A DNA stretch of 49,820 nt from CAZSCF01 sp964605365 (GCA_964605365.1 CAZSCF010000003.1:1-49820); one strand, 5' to 3'. Counted from the stretch's first letter, positions 23,995-31,847 are shown. The notes: generated by a model from the sequence alone, not told the origin. Made by a program: numbers and translations.

Positions 23995-26664
23995 ATGGGT
24001 ATTTTAAATAAACTTTTTGGCTCAAATGAAAGAGAAATCAGGAAATTGCAACCGATTGTGGATCAAATTAATTCTTTTGAATCGGAAATTTCCAGACTCT
24101 CAGATGAAGAACTAAAAAATAAAACTCAAGAATTTAAAAAAAGCCTAGAAGAAGGCAGAACGTTGGATGAAATATTGCCGGAGGCTTTTGCGGTTGTTCG
24201 TGAAGCCGCCAGTCGTATAATTGGAGAAAAACATTATGATGTCCAGCTTTTAGGAGGCATTGTTTTGCATCAAGGAAAAATTGCGGAAATGAAAACCGGA
24301 GAAGGTAAAACATTGACTTCCACTTTGCCGATTTATCTTAATGCTCTGAGTGGTCGAGGTGTGCATGTCGTGACTGTTAATGATTATTTGGCCAAGAGGG
24401 ATTGCAATTGGATGGGATCCATTTTTAATTTTTTGGAAATATCAACGGCTTGCATCGTGCATGACGCTTCGTATCTTTATGAACCCAAAAAGATAGACGC
24501 AGATGAGGTGAATGATAGAAACCTGCCTGCCGGCAGGCAGGTGGAAAATTTACATCCGGTTTCTAGGCGTGAAGCATATGCGGCAGATATCACTTACGGA
24601 ACCAATAATGAATTCGGCTTCGATTATTTGCGAGATAATATGGTGCAAGATGCTGCTCAAATGGTCCAACGGGGAGGCAAGTTAAATTTTGCTATTGTAG
24701 ACGAAGTGGATTCGATCTTGATTGACGAATCCAGGACGCCGCTTATTATTTCAGCGCCGGACAGCGAATCAACCAAACTTTACCAACAATTTGCCGGTCT
24801 GGTTCCAAGACTTAAAGAAAAAGAGGATTTTGAGATAGATGAAAAAATGAAGGCTATAACTGTTACGGATGAAGGGATTTCCAAGATTGAAAAATGGCTG
24901 GGGGTTGGAAATATATATGAACATGGAAAAATGAATTATGTTCATCATCTGGAACAAGCCCTTAAAGCTCAATACATTTTCAAATTAGACAGAGACTATG
25001 TGGTAAAGGATGGCGAAGTAATTATCGTGGATGATTTTACCGGCAGACTTATGCCCGGACGAAGATATAGCGAAGGACTGCATCAGGCAATTGAAGCCAA
25101 AGAAAATGTGCAAGTGCAGAAAGAGTCCAGAACGTTGGCGACTATCACTTTTCAAAACTATTTCAGAATGTATGATAAATTGTCAGGAATGACAGGAACA
25201 GCATTAACTTCAGCGGAAGAATTTTTTAAAGTCTATAATATTGATGTAACGGAGATTCCAACAAACAAACCGCTTGTCAGAAAAGACTGGCCGGATGTCA
25301 TTTATAAAAGCGAAAAGGGCAAATTTGATGCGATTGCGGAAAAAATAAAAGAAGTAAATAAGATCGGCCAACCGGTTTTAGTTGGTACGATTGCCATTGA
25401 AAAATCGGAATATTTGAGCGCAATACTTACGAGAAATGGCATAAGACACGAAGTGTTAAATGCCAAAAATCATGAAAGAGAGGCACAAATTGTGGCTAAG
25501 GCAGGGCAAAAAGGATCTGTGACTATTGCAACCAATATGGCCGGAAGAGGAACCGATATCAAACTTGGGGAAGGCGTTAAAGATATTGGCGGACTCCTTA
25601 TTGTAGGTACCGAAAGGCATGAAGCCAGACGTATTGATAATCAGTTACGAGGTCGCGCTGGGCGCCAAGGAGATCCTGGATCTTCGCAGTTTTATGTTTC
25701 TCTTGAAGATGAGCTTATGAGACGATTTGGTGGAGATAAACTTAAAAATATGATGAATACATTGGGATTGCCGGAAGATCAACCGATTCAAAATGGAATT
25801 ATTTCCAGAACAATTGAAAATGCTCAATCAAAAATTGAGGGCTTTAATTTTGATATTCGAAAGCATATTCTGGATTATGACGATGTAATGAATAAGCAAA
25901 GGGAGGTAATTTATAAAAGAAGAAAAGAAATTTTGGAAAAGAATGATTTAAAATCGGAAATGTTGGAATACATCAAAGAAGAGATTGATAAAATGATTTC
26001 TTTTTATACAGTTGGCGAAGAAGGGCAATGGAGCATCCAAAATATTTATGAAAATGCGAAAAATTTATTGGGCATTTCCGATGATGTTCTAAATAAGCTT
26101 GAAGAAATAAGAAACGGTAAACAAAAAAATTCAGTGGAAAAAATAACCGAAATTTCAGAATATCTGTTTGGATTGGCAAAAGAATTTTATAATAAAAAAG
26201 AACAAGAAGCCGGTAGCGAGCAAATGCGACGTATTGAAAAAGCTCTGATGTTGCAAACCATCGATCTTACCTGGATGAATCATTTGGATGAAATTGATTA
26301 TTTGCGCGAAGGAATTGGTCTTAGGGGATATGGACAAAGAGACCCACTTATTGAATATAAAAGAGAAGCGTTTCATATGTTTTCGGAAATGCTGGACAAT
26401 ATTCGTGGCTCGATTGTGAATACGATTTTTAAAATAAACCTGGTTTCAGTTCAAGTTCAAAGTGAAAATCAAGCTCCAGCGCAAAATCTTAAATACAGCG
26501 GAGCTTCGGAAGAGGTGGAGCAATTCGGTGCAGCCAGAAAAATTCGAGATGGTGAAACTGAAGCTGCTCCGCAAAAGCCAATTATCAATAAAGACAAAAT
26601 TGGCCGCAACGATCCTTGTCCGTGTGGAAGTGGTAAAAAATATAAGAAATGTCATGGTAAGTGA
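23995..26664 (+). CDS. secA: preprotein translocase ATPase SecA
   Basis: An 889-residue motor that pushes preproteins through SecYEG. Walker A is MKTGEGKTLTSTLP (about residues 97-110), DEVDSILIDESRTPL (about 236-250) is the Walker B region, and TNMAGRGTDIKLGEGV and RGRAGRQGDPGSSQFYVSLEDELMRRFGG are in the second ATPase domain. The helical scaffold WMNHLDEIDYLREGIGLRGYGQRDPLIEYKREAFHMF is clear. The C-terminal zinc tail CPCGSGKKYKKCHG, which binds SecB or ribosomes, is intact. A loop before ITYGTNNEFGF carries extra residues (about 174-184, NLPAGRQVEN) encoded by a perfect palindrome at 24522-24541. The stop is TGA. Confidence 0.97.
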   Translation: MGILNKLFGSNEREIRKLQPIVDQINSFESEISRLSDEELKNKTQEFKKSLEEGRTLDEILPEAFAVVREAASRIIGEKHYDVQLLGGIVLHQGKIAEMKTGEGKTLTSTLPIYLNALSGRGVHVVTVNDYLAKRDCNWMGSIFNFLEISTACIVHDASYLYEPKKIDADEVNDRNLPAGRQVENLHPVSRREAYAADITYGTNNEFGFDYLRDNMVQDAAQMVQRGGKLNFAIVDEVDSILIDESRTPLIISAPDSESTKLYQQFAGLVPRLKEKEDFEIDEKMKAITVTDEGISKIEKWLGVGNIYEHGKMNYVHHLEQALKAQYIFKLDRDYVVKDGEVIIVDDFTGRLMPGRRYSEGLHQAIEAKENVQVQKESRTLATITFQNYFRMYDKLSGMTGTALTSAEEFFKVYNIDVTEIPTNKPLVRKDWPDVIYKSEKGKFDAIAEKIKEVNKIGQPVLVGTIAIEKSEYLSAILTRNGIRHEVLNAKNHEREAQIVAKAGQKGSVTIATNMAGRGTDIKLGEGVKDIGGLLIVGTERHEARRIDNQLRGRAGRQGDPGSSQFYVSLEDELMRRFGGDKLKNMMNTLGLPEDQPIQNGIISRTIENAQSKIEGFNFDIRKHILDYDDVMNKQREVIYKRRKEILEKNDLKSEMLEYIKEEIDKMISFYTVGEEGQWSIQNIYENAKNLLGISDDVLNKLEEIRNGKQKNSVEKITEISEYLFGLAKEFYNKKEQEAGSEQMRRIEKALMLQTIDLTWMNHLDEIDYLREGIGLRGYGQRDPLIEYKREAFHMFSEMLDNIRGSIVNTIFKINLVSVQVQSENQAPAQNLKYSGASEEVEQFGAARKIRDGETEAAPQKPIINKDKIGRNDPCPCGSGKKYKKCHGK
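24522..24541. repeat. perfect 20-bp palindrome in frame inside secA
   Basis: CCTGCCTGCCGGCAGGCAGG is self-complementary and extends by one more base pair on each side (24521-24542). It encodes LPAGRQ in a surface loop of nucleotide-binding domain 1. The same core occurs twice in the intergenic 48718-48816 element. Confidence 0.85.
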
Positions 26665-26732
26665 CATTTTGCAATCCCGTAGTGAAGCGAAGCTTTTGCT
26701 GCTGGGATAAAAAATGCTGCGGCAAATAAAAA

Positions 26733-26766
26733 AACATTCCAACATTCTTGAGAATGTGAGAATGTT
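26733..26766. repeat. nested inverted repeat of AACATTC / GAATGTT before the MazG-like gene
   Basis: AACATTC occurs at 26733-26739 and 26741-26747; the inverse GAATGT(T) occurs at 26752-26757 and 26760-26766. CATTCTTGAGAATG (26743-26756) is a perfect 14-bp palindrome. It lies 7 bp before the ATG at 26774, so it could be an operator that blocks initiation, or another mobile palindrome. The preceding 26670-26710 stretch also contains an ATCCC...GGGAT inverted pair. Confidence 0.6.
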
Positions 26767-26773
26767 AGTGTAT

Positions 26774-27076
26774 ATGAAGTATAATAAGCTTGTCAGAGAT
26801 AAGATTCCTGAATATATCAAGAAAAAGGGTGGGAAGGCGATTTTTCATATTGCCAAAAACAAAGAATATTGGCTGAAATTGAAAGAAAAATTGCAAGAAG
26901 AAATAAAAGAATTTGAAAAAGAAGAATCAATTGAAGAAATGGCGGACATTATGGAAGTGATTGAAACAATGTGTAAATATAAAAAATTCAACAAACAAAA
27001 GTTAGAAAAAACGAAAGAAGAAAAAGCCAAAGAAAGGGGGAAATTCAAAAAGAAGATTATTTTGGATGAATCTTAA
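26774..27076 (+). CDS. MazG-like / phosphoribosyl-ATP-pyrophosphohydrolase-like nucleotide pyrophosphohydrolase
   Basis: A 100-residue all-alpha hydrolase. The N-terminus MKYNKLVRDKIPEYIKKKGG is typical of the short phage- and bacterial-type family, and the metal-binding acidic helices are LQEEIKEFEKEESIEEMADIMEVIE (about residues 40-65; EExxE then ExxD). It should cleave a nucleoside triphosphate to the monophosphate and pyrophosphate, possibly for house-cleaning. I choose ATG 26774; the frame extends upstream to 26714 only through the palindromic repeat, and the added residues are not family-like. C-terminus is Lys/Glu rich. Confidence 0.8.
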   Translation: MKYNKLVRDKIPEYIKKKGGKAIFHIAKNKEYWLKLKEKLQEEIKEFEKEESIEEMADIMEVIETMCKYKKFNKQKLEKTKEEKAKERGKFKKKIILDES

Positions 27077-27083
27077 AAATATT

Positions 27084-27110
27084 TTGCCAAAAAAAAGCCT
27101 TTGTTATAAA
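27084..27110 (+). promoter_or_regulatory. predicted secDF promoter with extended -10
   Basis: An extended -10, TGTTATAAA (27102-27110), with TTGCCA (27084-27089) 15 bp upstream. The secD ATG is at 27122, so the leader would be about 5 nt, too short for a ribosome-binding site. The 15-bp spacing is suboptimal. Confidence 0.45.
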
Positions 27111-27121
27111 ATGAGAAAGTT

Positions 27122-28810
27122 ATGAATCTGAGACAAAAACTTCAATTAAAGTTCGTAGGCATCATAGTCCTGGCCGTTTTAGTTGGGATGATTTCATATC
27201 CGCAAGCGATTTCTAAGATCTCGCCTGTTTATAATTTCTTCAATAAAGTGAAGATAAATCTTGGTTTGGATTTGCAAGGTGGAATCCACTTGGAATATCA
27301 AGCTGATCTCAGCAAAATTGATCCGGACAAAGTTGATGAGTCAATGCAGGCTGTACAGGACGTCATTGAAAGGCGTGTTAATGCTTTCGGTGTAGCGGAG
27401 CCTTTAATTTATACTACCAAATCCGGTTCGGACAGGAGATTGATTGTTGAGTTGGCCGGAGTGAAAGATATTAATCAAGCCAAAGAGCTCATCAAAGGTA
27501 CTCCGATTTTGGAATTCAAAGAGGAAGGTCCCGAAGATGAATCGCAAAAAATTACAGACGATGTTTTGGTACAACTCAATATTGAAGCGAAAAATAAAGC
27601 GGAAGAAATTTTAAAGAGAGCTGTGAATGGAGAAGATTTTGCCCAATTGGCCAAGGATAACAGCAATGATCCTGGCAGCAAAGATATTGGAGGGGATTTG
27701 AATTTCGCCAAAAAAGGAATGTTTGTTCCGGAATTCGACAAGGTTATTTTTGATAGCAAATTAAAAGACGGAGAAATTTATTCGAATTTGGTTGAAACTC
27801 AATATGGTTGGCATATTATTAAAAAAATCGAGCAAAGAGGCGAGGGGGGGGATATTGAAGTTCGTGCCGCGCATATTTTAATTGCCAAGAAAGCCAATCA
27901 AATGTCTCAAAAAATCAATTATGTTTCAACGGGACTTACGGGAAAAAATTTAAAAAATGCGGCAGTTTCTTTTCAAAATCAGGGACTTTCGGAGCCGCAA
28001 GTATCTCTTAAGTTTGATGATGAGGGCACAAAGCTTTTTGCCGAAATAACTAAAAAAAATCTACAAAAAACAGTAGCGATTTATCTTGATGGTCAACCTA
28101 TCAGTGCTCCCCGAGTTCAGGCTGAAATAACAAACGGAGAGGCTGTTATTACTGGAAATTTTACTTCACAAGAAGCCAAAGATTTGGTGAAAAGACTTAA
28201 TGAAGGCGCATTGCCTGTTCCGATTAATTTGATTTCACAGCAAAGCGTAGAAGCATCACTTGGACAAATATCACTGCAAAAATCATTAAAAGCCGGTATT
28301 ATCGGACTAGTTTTAGTTATTATTTTTATGTTAGTTTATTACAGATTTTTAGGATTGATCGCGTCATTTGCTTTGCTTATTTATGCGGCAATTATGGTCT
28401 CTATTTTTAAGCTTTCAGCTTTTTCTCCTTGGCAGATAACGTTGACATTGCCTGGAATAGCCGGGTTTATTCTTTCAATCGGAATGGCAGTTGATGCTAA
28501 TATCTTGATTTTTGAACGAACAAAAGAAGAGATAAAAAAAGGTAGAAATGTTCTGGGCGCAATAGAAGAAGGTTTCAAGAGAGCCTGGACATCTATTCGT
28601 GATGGGAATGTTTCTTCTATCATCACCTCGCTTATTTTGATTGAGATGGGAGCCGGTTTTGTAAAAGGGTTTGCTGTGACATTGGTTATTGGAGTTTTAG
28701 TTTCGATGTTTACGGCCGTGGTTATTACTCGAACGTTGCTCAAATTTTTTGTGGGAGAATGGCTGGAAGATAAACTTTATTTAATCGGAGTAAAGAAAAA
28801 AGATGTTTAA
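27122..28810 (+). CDS. secD: SecD protein translocase subunit with an inserted parvulin (PPIC) domain
   Basis: A 562-residue integral membrane protein that uses the proton gradient to help pull preproteins across. Order: helix 1 (about 10-28), the conserved LGLDLQGGIHLEYQ (47-60) and first periplasmic part to about 130. Next comes a parvulin-type region (about 155-258), then SecD P1 (TGLTGKNLKNAAVSFQNQG; LDGQPISAPRVQAEI), and five C-terminal helices with PGIAGFILSIGMAVDANILIFER. The inserted region shows KAEEILKRAVNGEDFAQLAK, GGDLNFAKKGMFVPEFDKVIF and YGWHIIK (His231), then, after it, EVRAAHILIAKK (His251), which in ordinary parvulins comes first. It overlaps secF by 8 bp. The SecD identity is certain; the fold order of the insert is an interpretation. 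Confidence 0.94.
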   Translation: MNLRQKLQLKFVGIIVLAVLVGMISYPQAISKISPVYNFFNKVKINLGLDLQGGIHLEYQADLSKIDPDKVDESMQAVQDVIERRVNAFGVAEPLIYTTKSGSDRRLIVELAGVKDINQAKELIKGTPILEFKEEGPEDESQKITDDVLVQLNIEAKNKAEEILKRAVNGEDFAQLAKDNSNDPGSKDIGGDLNFAKKGMFVPEFDKVIFDSKLKDGEIYSNLVETQYGWHIIKKIEQRGEGGDIEVRAAHILIAKKANQMSQKINYVSTGLTGKNLKNAAVSFQNQGLSEPQVSLKFDDEGTKLFAEITKKNLQKTVAIYLDGQPISAPRVQAEITNGEAVITGNFTSQEAKDLVKRLNEGALPVPINLISQQSVEASLGQISLQKSLKAGIIGLVLVIIFMLVYYRFLGLIASFALLIYAAIMVSIFKLSAFSPWQITLTLPGIAGFILSIGMAVDANILIFERTKEEIKKGRNVLGAIEEGFKRAWTSIRDGNVSSIITSLILIEMGAGFVKGFAVTLVIGVLVSMFTAVVITRTLLKFFVGEWLEDKLYLIGVKKKDV

Positions 28811-29702
28811 TATAATCGGAAAAACAAAATATACTTATGCCTTTTCGATAATCCTTACAATAGCGAGTGTTGTTAGTGTTTGCATTTGGGGTTTAAAATT
28901 TGGGATAGATTTTACGGGGGGCACTCTTATGGAGGTTCAGTTTCCTCAAAATGTGCCTACCAGTCAAGATTTAAGTGATATTCTTAAAGATTTAGATCTT
29001 GCCAGCTTGACTATTCAGCCGGCTGGGAATAATTCGACACTTATTCGCTATGCCTCCGAAAGTGACGAAGTTAATCAAAGTGTTTTTAATAAAATTTCCG
29101 CTAAATATGAAAATGCTAAGGAATTGCGAGTCGATTTTATTAATTCGTCTGTTTCCAGTGAACTTAAGAAAGATTCCTTTTGGGCTCTTTTTTGGGCGAT
29201 AATCGGGATTATGGTTTATATTGCCTGGGCTTTTCGCAAAGTTTCGCGTCCAATTGAATCTTGGAAATATGGTTTAGGCGCAGTAATTGCCTTATTTCAT
29301 GATGTTTTGATTACAATAGGAGCTTTTTCTGTTTTGGGACACTTCTATGGCATTGAAGTGGGCATTCCTTTTATTGCGGCTCTTTTAACTATTTTGGGAT
29401 TTTCAGTTCATGACACAATTGTGGTTTATGATCGTACGCGAGAAAACCTGCTTCGTAGTTCCAGTAAAGAAATCTTTCCGGAAATTGTTAATCGAAGTTT
29501 AAATGAAACGTTGGTTCGTTCAATCAATACTTCTTTGACAGTTTTGATTACTCTTTTGGCAATATACATATTTGGTGGCGATTCAATCAAAGATTTTTCC
29601 TTGGCATTATTTATCGGAGTGGCTTTTGGAACCTATTCTTCAATTTTCGTCGCCTCGACTCTCTTAGTTACAAGCTACAATTGGCAAATGAATAAAAAAT
29701 AA
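28803..29702 (+). CDS. secF: SecF protein translocase subunit
   Basis: A 299-residue partner of SecD with six membrane helices. The KFGIDFTGGTLMEVQFPQ segment (about residues 31-48) is the family hallmark, and SVHDTIVVYDRTRENL (about 200-215) lies in the proton path. The periplasmic domain is short. Start ATG 28803 overlaps secD, so coupled translation is likely. The gene is close in size to other bacterial SecF. A palindrome and tRNA-Leu follow. Confidence 0.95.
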   Translation: MFNIIGKTKYTYAFSIILTIASVVSVCIWGLKFGIDFTGGTLMEVQFPQNVPTSQDLSDILKDLDLASLTIQPAGNNSTLIRYASESDEVNQSVFNKISAKYENAKELRVDFINSSVSSELKKDSFWALFWAIIGIMVYIAWAFRKVSRPIESWKYGLGAVIALFHDVLITIGAFSVLGHFYGIEVGIPFIAALLTILGFSVHDTIVVYDRTRENLLRSSSKEIFPEIVNRSLNETLVRSINTSLTVLITLLAIYIFGGDSIKDFSLALFIGVAFGTYSSIFVASTLLVTSYNWQMNKK

Positions 29703-29705
29703 GGA

Positions 29706-29728
29706 TTGTGGTGGTCGGACCACCACAA
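29706..29728. repeat. 11-bp perfect inverted repeat with a one-base centre before tRNA-Leu
   Basis: TTGTGGTGGTC (29706-29716) and GACCACCACAA (29718-29728). It could be a secF terminator, but no T-run follows; a mobile palindrome as in the other gaps is more likely. The arms are GC-richer than the background. Confidence 0.7.
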
Positions 29729-29734
29729 AGGTAT

Positions 29735-29818
29735 GCCTTGGTGGCGGAATTGGTATACGCGCTAGCTTCAGGTGTTAGTTCCCGCAAGGGATTGGGAGTT
29801 CGAGTCTCCCCCAAGGCA
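29735..29818 (+). tRNA. trnL: tRNA-Leu (anticodon CAG)
   Basis: The acceptor GCCTTGG pairs with CCAAGGC (29811-29817), with discriminator A at 29818. The D arm is GCG/CGC, the anticodon stem CTAGC/GTTAG has loop TTCAGGT (anticodon CAG, reading CUG), and a long class II variable arm includes CCCGCAAGGG. The T arm is GGGAG-TTCGAGT-CTCCC. The 84-nt gene has no encoded CCA. It fills most of the gap between secF and the 80-aa gene. Confidence 0.95.
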
Positions 29819-29942
29819 CAAAATAAATAAAAAAGTTGGGAGTTTTTGCCCTTTTAATTTAATTCGCGTAGCAAATTTTTACAAGGCAAGTCTCTCCATC
29901 CTCATATCAAAATATTAAATATTCTAAATAAAACATACCAGT

Positions 29943-30185
29943 ATGTGGAATCCATTCAAAAAATCAAACAATAATACCAATGATACTCAGAAGCTGAATA
30001 TGCTTCAGCGTTTGGCAATGAAAAAAGCGCAGAATATGAGTCCAGGCGAAAGAAATAAAATGATGCAAGAAGCTATGAAACCGGAGAACAGAGATAAACT
30101 GATGAAGGCTATGGAGCAAATGAAAAAAGCCGGCATGATTTCTGAAGAACAAATCAAACTGGCCAAGGAAAAATTAGGATTATAG
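29943..30185 (+). CDS. small Met/Lys-rich helical protein of unknown function
   Basis: An 80-residue soluble, basic, all-helical protein: NMLQRLAMKKAQNMSPGERNKMM (about residues 19-41), then PENRDKLMKAMEQMKKAGMISEEQIKLAKEKLGL at the C-terminus (about 47-80). I do not recognise a named family. Met content is very high. The C-terminal ISEEQIKLAKEKLGL resembles short SHOCT-like or similar helical tails, but it is not enough for a call. The gene follows tRNA-Leu by 124 bp and ends at a terminator. Confidence 0.68.
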   Translation: MWNPFKKSNNNTNDTQKLNMLQRLAMKKAQNMSPGERNKMMQEAMKPENRDKLMKAMEQMKKAGMISEEQIKLAKEKLGL

Positions 30186-30207
30186 GACTTGATTTATAAA
30201 AAATTTT

Positions 30208-30240
30208 AAAGACCGGAAGAGTGTTTTCTTGCCGGTCTTT
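30208..30240. terminator. bidirectional rho-independent terminator
   Basis: AAAGACCGG (30208-30216) pairs with CCGGTCTTT (30232-30240), with T-runs downstream and A-runs upstream. It would stop the 80-aa gene and the minus-strand 78-aa gene, which converge here. Confidence 0.8.
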
Positions 30241-30261
30241 TCTGTTTTGTGGTTTTAATTT

Positions 30262-30498
30262 TTAGCTGCTTAAAAGTTTGACTGGCACATTTATTTCACC
30301 CTTATCCAGAAACGGTCTGGCAACAACTTGCCATATTGCTTCCGTTGTCCAGGTTACAGTTTTTCCTCCCTCATCTGTCGCCGAGCCGGCTTGGTTTGTT
30401 TTGATAATATCTCCTTGCTGAATATCCTCCTTAATGGCCTCAATGAAATTGTCGCCTTCCATTTTTTTAAAAAAACGTGCCTTTTCTGATTTTTGCAT
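30262..30498 (-). CDS. small protein of unknown function, only minus-strand protein gene in the window
   Basis: A 78-residue soluble protein, without membrane helix, that I do not recognise. The N-terminal half is charged and helical (KARFFKKMEGDNFIEAIKEDIQ), and the rest looks beta-rich (GDIIKTNQAGSATDEGGKTV; WQVVARPFLDKGEINVPVKLLSS). A strong AAGGAG lies 10 bp upstream of its ATG at 30498, which contrasts with most plus-strand genes here. A promoter and a shared terminator frame it as a single-gene unit. It is divergent from tyrS. Regulation together with tyrS is only a guess. Confidence 0.72.
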   Translation of the reverse strand: MQKSEKARFFKKMEGDNFIEAIKEDIQQGDIIKTNQAGSATDEGGKTVTWTTEAIWQVVARPFLDKGEINVPVKLLSS

Positions 30499-30582
30499 CG
30501 ATTTTTTTTCTCCTTTCTTATTTTGTTTTTTTAAGTAGGATAATTATTAAATAAAAAACAATCTTTACTGATTCTCTTAGAT

Positions 30583-30610
30583 TTTATAATTTATGTCAAT
30601 AATTTGCCAA
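30583..30610 (-). promoter_or_regulatory. predicted promoter of the minus-strand 78-aa gene
   Basis: On the minus strand, TTGGCA (30605-30610) is followed, after 16 bp, by TATAAA (30583-30588). An alternative -35 TTGACA lies within the spacer. The leader to the ATG would be about 80 nt. Its -35 overlaps that of tyrS on the other strand. Confidence 0.45.
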
Positions 30611-30632
30611 AAAGGCTTTAAGTTGGTAAGAT
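30604..30632 (+). promoter_or_regulatory. predicted tyrS promoter, divergent and near-leaderless
   Basis: TTGCCA (30604-30609), 17-bp spacer, TAAGAT (30627-30632), ATG 9 bp further at 30642. Its -35 overlaps the -35 of the divergent minus-strand promoter, so the two may compete. Confidence 0.42.
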
Positions 30633-30641
30633 ATAAGCATT

Positions 30642-31826
30642 ATGAGCAAAATTATAACCGATGAAAAATTAATAGATGAGCTTTTGACAAGATGTGTAGA
30701 AAATGTTTTTCCTAGTCGTGAAGAACTTAAAAAGGTTTTGATGAGCGGAAAAAGAATTAAGCTTTATTGTGGCTACGATCCGACAGCATCTTCTTTGCAT
30801 ATTGGAAATGCTATCTCCATAAACAAGCTTGGTCAATTCCAAAAACTGGGTCACGAAGTTATTTTTTTAGTGGGCGACTTCACTGGAATGATTGGGGATC
30901 CAACTGACAAGGCATCAACCAGAAAAAAGATGACCAGGGAAGAGGTTTTGGAAAATAGTGAAAATTATCAAAAACAAGCTGCTAGCTATTTAAAATTTGA
31001 TGGAGAAAATGCAGCAACAATGAAGCACAATAGCGAGTGGAGCGATGAGTTGACATTTAAAGACTTGATTGAAATTTCTTCAAATTTTACTGCCCAACAG
31101 ATGTTTCAAAGAGATATGTTTCAAGAAAGGATAAAAAACGCAAAACCAATATTTTTGCATGAGTTTTTGTATCCACTGGCTCAAGGTTATGACAGCGTAG
31201 CTATGGATGTTGATTTGGAAATCGGAGGTAATGATCAAATGTTTAACATGCTCTGCGGACGAGACTTAATGAAGGCTATGAAGGGCAAAGAAAAATTTGT
31301 TCTGACTTTGAAACTTTTGGCCGATGAAGATGGTAAAAAAATGGGCAAAACGGAAGGTAACGTAGTTAATCTAGACGAAACAGCGGAAAATATGTTTGAA
31401 CAAATAATGGCGTGGTCCGATGGCTTGATTAAGCCTGGATTTGAGCTTTGTACCAATCTTTCGATGGAAGAAATTGGGGAAGTTGATCCAAAAAGTAATC
31501 CTCGCGATGCTAAAATGCGTTTGGCCCACGAAATAACAAAAATAAATCATGGCGAAGATGCCGCCAAAAAAGCGCAAGATTATTATACGGGCGAGGAGGA
31601 TTTCGTTGTTCCTAGTCCGGCCCCTAATGAGACTTCTCTTGTCGATTATATTTTAGAGACCAAATTATCCGAAAGTAAATCAGAAGCTCGTCGGAAGATT
31701 GAGCAAGGAGGAGTGGAAATAAATGGAGAAAAAGTATTGGATTGGAAAATGGTACTCAATAAGGAAATGTACGATGGTGCAATAGTAAAAGTCGGAAAGA
31801 ATCGTCCAGTGAAAATAAAATTTTAA
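30642..31826 (+). CDS. tyrS: tyrosyl-tRNA synthetase
   Basis: A 394-residue class I synthetase that charges tRNA-Tyr. The HIGH-type motif is in CGYDPTASSLHIGNAISINKLG (about residues 44-65). Tyrosine-binding residues lie in YPLAQGYDSVAMDVDLEIGGNDQMFNM (about 172-198). The KMSKS-type motif reads KKMGKTEGN (about 228-236). A C-terminal S4 domain (about 328-394, LVDYILETKLSESKSEARRKIEQGG) binds the tRNA. This is the TyrRS subtype with KMSKS written as KMGKT, which many bacteria have, so it is not evidence of loss. Confidence 0.95.
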   Translation: MSKIITDEKLIDELLTRCVENVFPSREELKKVLMSGKRIKLYCGYDPTASSLHIGNAISINKLGQFQKLGHEVIFLVGDFTGMIGDPTDKASTRKKMTREEVLENSENYQKQAASYLKFDGENAATMKHNSEWSDELTFKDLIEISSNFTAQQMFQRDMFQERIKNAKPIFLHEFLYPLAQGYDSVAMDVDLEIGGNDQMFNMLCGRDLMKAMKGKEKFVLTLKLLADEDGKKMGKTEGNVVNLDETAENMFEQIMAWSDGLIKPGFELCTNLSMEEIGEVDPKSNPRDAKMRLAHEITKINHGEDAAKKAQDYYTGEEDFVVPSPAPNETSLVDYILETKLSESKSEARRKIEQGGVEINGEKVLDWKMVLNKEMYDGAIVKVGKNRPVKIKF

Positions 31827-31847
31827 TCTACCTTAAGCAGAAAATAC

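Noticed and set aside
29706..29728. Palindrome before tRNA-Leu as a secF terminator
   Set aside because: No T-run follows on either strand, so a rho-independent terminator is not supported.
29821..29942. Terminator after tRNA-Leu
   Set aside because: AAAAG...GGG and CCCTTTT near 29830-29855 pair only with a bulge and the T-run is short; too weak to list.
31333..31359. TyrS KMGKT as a broken KMSKS motif
   Set aside because: KMGKT/KFGKT-type variants are normal in one TyrRS subfamily, and the rest of the enzyme is intact.
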